From assembly GCA_009787175.1 (NCBI GenBank), contig WRGM01000093.1, positions 1 to 7,015 of the forward strand: 7,015 bases of DNA, in the 5' to 3' direction. Positions 6,440 to 7,015 of the stretch are shown one piece after another. The position numbers and the translations under genes are program-made. The notes under the pieces are model-generated. The model did no database searches. It saw nothing but the letters and a program-made list of their open reading frames with translations, and was not told the origin of the DNA. Numbering within the stretch: the stretch's first letter is position 1; every line of letters begins with the position of its first letter. Origin of the DNA: Candidatus Bathycorpusculum fermentans (GTDB taxonomy: Archaea > Thermoproteota > Bathyarchaeia > Bathyarchaeales > Bathycorpusculaceae).

Positions 6440-6570
6440 AAAACCCCACAATACACCAAACAATTAACCAATACACATAATACATAAAGAAACATAAACA
6501 CTTGAAAATAAATCCAAAGAAAGCAAGATTTTAACAATTCAATGTATCACATGCTCAAAAAAGCCAACAG
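6440..6570. other. Non-coding stretch downstream of lysM
   Basis: A/C-rich on the plus strand, with no open frame of note, no RNA gene and no clear terminator. Nothing else is recognised here. Confidence 0.5.
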
Positions 6571-6573
6571 TTA

Positions 6574-6652
6574 GGAACAGTCAATAAATAATTTGACCAT
6601 ATTGCACGAGTTTCTACTGATGAATTTGGTCAAATTATTTTCTTACAGTTCC
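6574..6652. mobile_element. 79-bp palindromic MITE-like element with TTA duplication
   Basis: The ends GGAAC and GTTCC are the tips of an imperfect inverted repeat. The inner 14 bp pair perfectly (6586-6599 with 6627-6640), the outer GGAAC (6574-6578) pairs with GTTCC (6648-6652), and the two unpaired stretches between them are equal in length (7 and 7), so the arms are collinear. TTA directly flanks both sides (6571-6573 and 6653-6655), consistent with a 3-bp target duplication. The arms resemble the IS end at 108-125. There is no coding capacity. I read it as a non-autonomous derivative mobilised by the ISAzo13-like transposase; an RNA hairpin or bidirectional terminator is the alternative. 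Confidence 0.6.
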
Positions 6653-6655
6653 TTA

Positions 6656-6817
6656 CCACACACCTTTTGATTATTAAAATAAGGGTACTTCAGACTGCGC
6701 AAAAACGGAAATAGTCTTATGGCATCTGGATTTTAAATCACAGTAATTTTTCAGATTATTTTTTAGGTTCACACAAAAACAGTCAAAAAACACAAAAAAC
6801 AACAAAAACACACTTTA
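6656..6817. other. Non-coding stretch, possible edge of the decayed transposon
   Basis: No supported gene. From about 6683 (GGGTACTTCAGACTGCGC) to about 6780 base composition is more balanced than in the A/C-rich flanks. This could be the 3' untranslated part and terminal repeat of the insertion sequence whose transposase remnant begins at 6818. T runs near 6747-6752 and 6760-6772 could act as terminators for plus-strand transcripts. All of this is tentative. Confidence 0.3.
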
Positions 6818-6970
6818 CTAACCAAATTTTGCCACTAAACCCACCCTATCACCCGCAAAAATATTAAAAGCACACCTAAAATTATACGCCAAAAACACCA
6901 AAGACACCTCACCCGCAACCTTAACAAACCCCCCAGACTGTCTAAAAACTAGCACAAAAACCAATAAAAT
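6818..6970 (-). pseudogene. Transposase remnant, C-terminal piece (IS1182-like DDE type)
   Basis: A 50-codon open stretch bounded by an in-frame TGA at 6971-6973 and ending at TAG (6818-6820). Its core, GEVSLVFLAYNFRCAFNIF, fits the C-terminal helix of DDE transposases of the IS1182-like group, where a phrase of the form LRGLEKVxGEFSLxxLAYNLKRxxNI is usual. The run GGFVKVAG just before it aligns with GLEKVxG in that phrase. The upstream side is broken: a stop precedes it and the other two frames up to the window end also carry stops, so the gene has decayed or is frameshifted. No start codon is implied. Family assignment is from motif memory and is moderately secure. Confidence 0.5.
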
Positions 6971-7015
6971 TCAATACAAAAACCTAATTCTAAATTTACA
7001 CAATAACACAGCCAA

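Noticed and set aside
6617..6623. CTGATGA in the loop of the palindrome, resembling C/D box motifs
   Set aside because: The base before TGATGA is C rather than a purine and no downstream CTGA follows; the palindrome is better explained as a mobile element.
6677..6814. Minus-strand open frame of about 46 codons next to the transposase remnant
   Set aside because: Its first third is low-complexity phenylalanine/leucine from an A/C tract, there is no ribosome binding site, and no family is recognised.

Overview
The window carries a nearly complete AminoGroup-carrier (LysW) lysine biosynthesis operon from an AT-rich archaeon. It is read on the minus strand in the order lysW-lysX-lysY-lysZ-lysJ-lysK. 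A divergent LysM-type Lrp/AsnC regulator gene lies on the plus strand just beyond lysW. The archaeal assignment rests on the LysW carrier pathway, the LysM-like regulator, an archaeal-type TATA element before lysW and GGAG/GTGAT-type ribosome binding sites. The gene order resembles Thermoproteota such as Sulfolobus. A mesophilic Bathyarchaeia-like organism is my best guess, but it is not proven by the sequence.

Layout. Positions 1-125 are the 3' end of an insertion sequence: the last 32 codons of an ISAzo13-like transposase plus a terminal repeat, ending 22 bp from the lysK stop codon. Positions 148-5813 hold the six lys genes, tightly packed: 4-nt GTGA overlap lysY/lysZ, 8-nt overlap lysZ/lysJ, 35-nt overlap lysJ/lysK, and short gaps elsewhere. 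Positions 5814-6028 are the divergent lysW/lysM control region, with a TATA box, helically phased AATGTT repeats that look like an Lrp-family operator, and a tract almost free of G and T. lysM is at 6029-6439. Positions 6440-7015 hold no intact gene. They contain a 79-bp palindromic MITE-like element flanked by a TTA duplication, whose ends match the IS end at the left of the window, and a decayed C-terminal piece of a second (IS1182/DDE-type) transposase on the minus strand.

How the genes work together. LysX ligates alpha-aminoadipate to the C-terminal glutamate of LysW. LysZ phosphorylates the carrier-bound side-chain carboxylate, LysY reduces it to the semialdehyde, LysJ transaminates it to LysW-bound lysine, and LysK releases lysine. 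LysM probably senses lysine and controls the lysW promoter. The upstream enzymes that make alpha-aminoadipate (homocitrate synthase, homoaconitase, homoisocitrate dehydrogenase) are not in the window. The enzymes themselves are known families. The most notable points are an enlarged LysX with an extra segment inside its metal-binding core, the phased operator candidate, the MITE/IS relationship around the operon, and reversed strand composition of lysY/lysZ compared with their operon partners.
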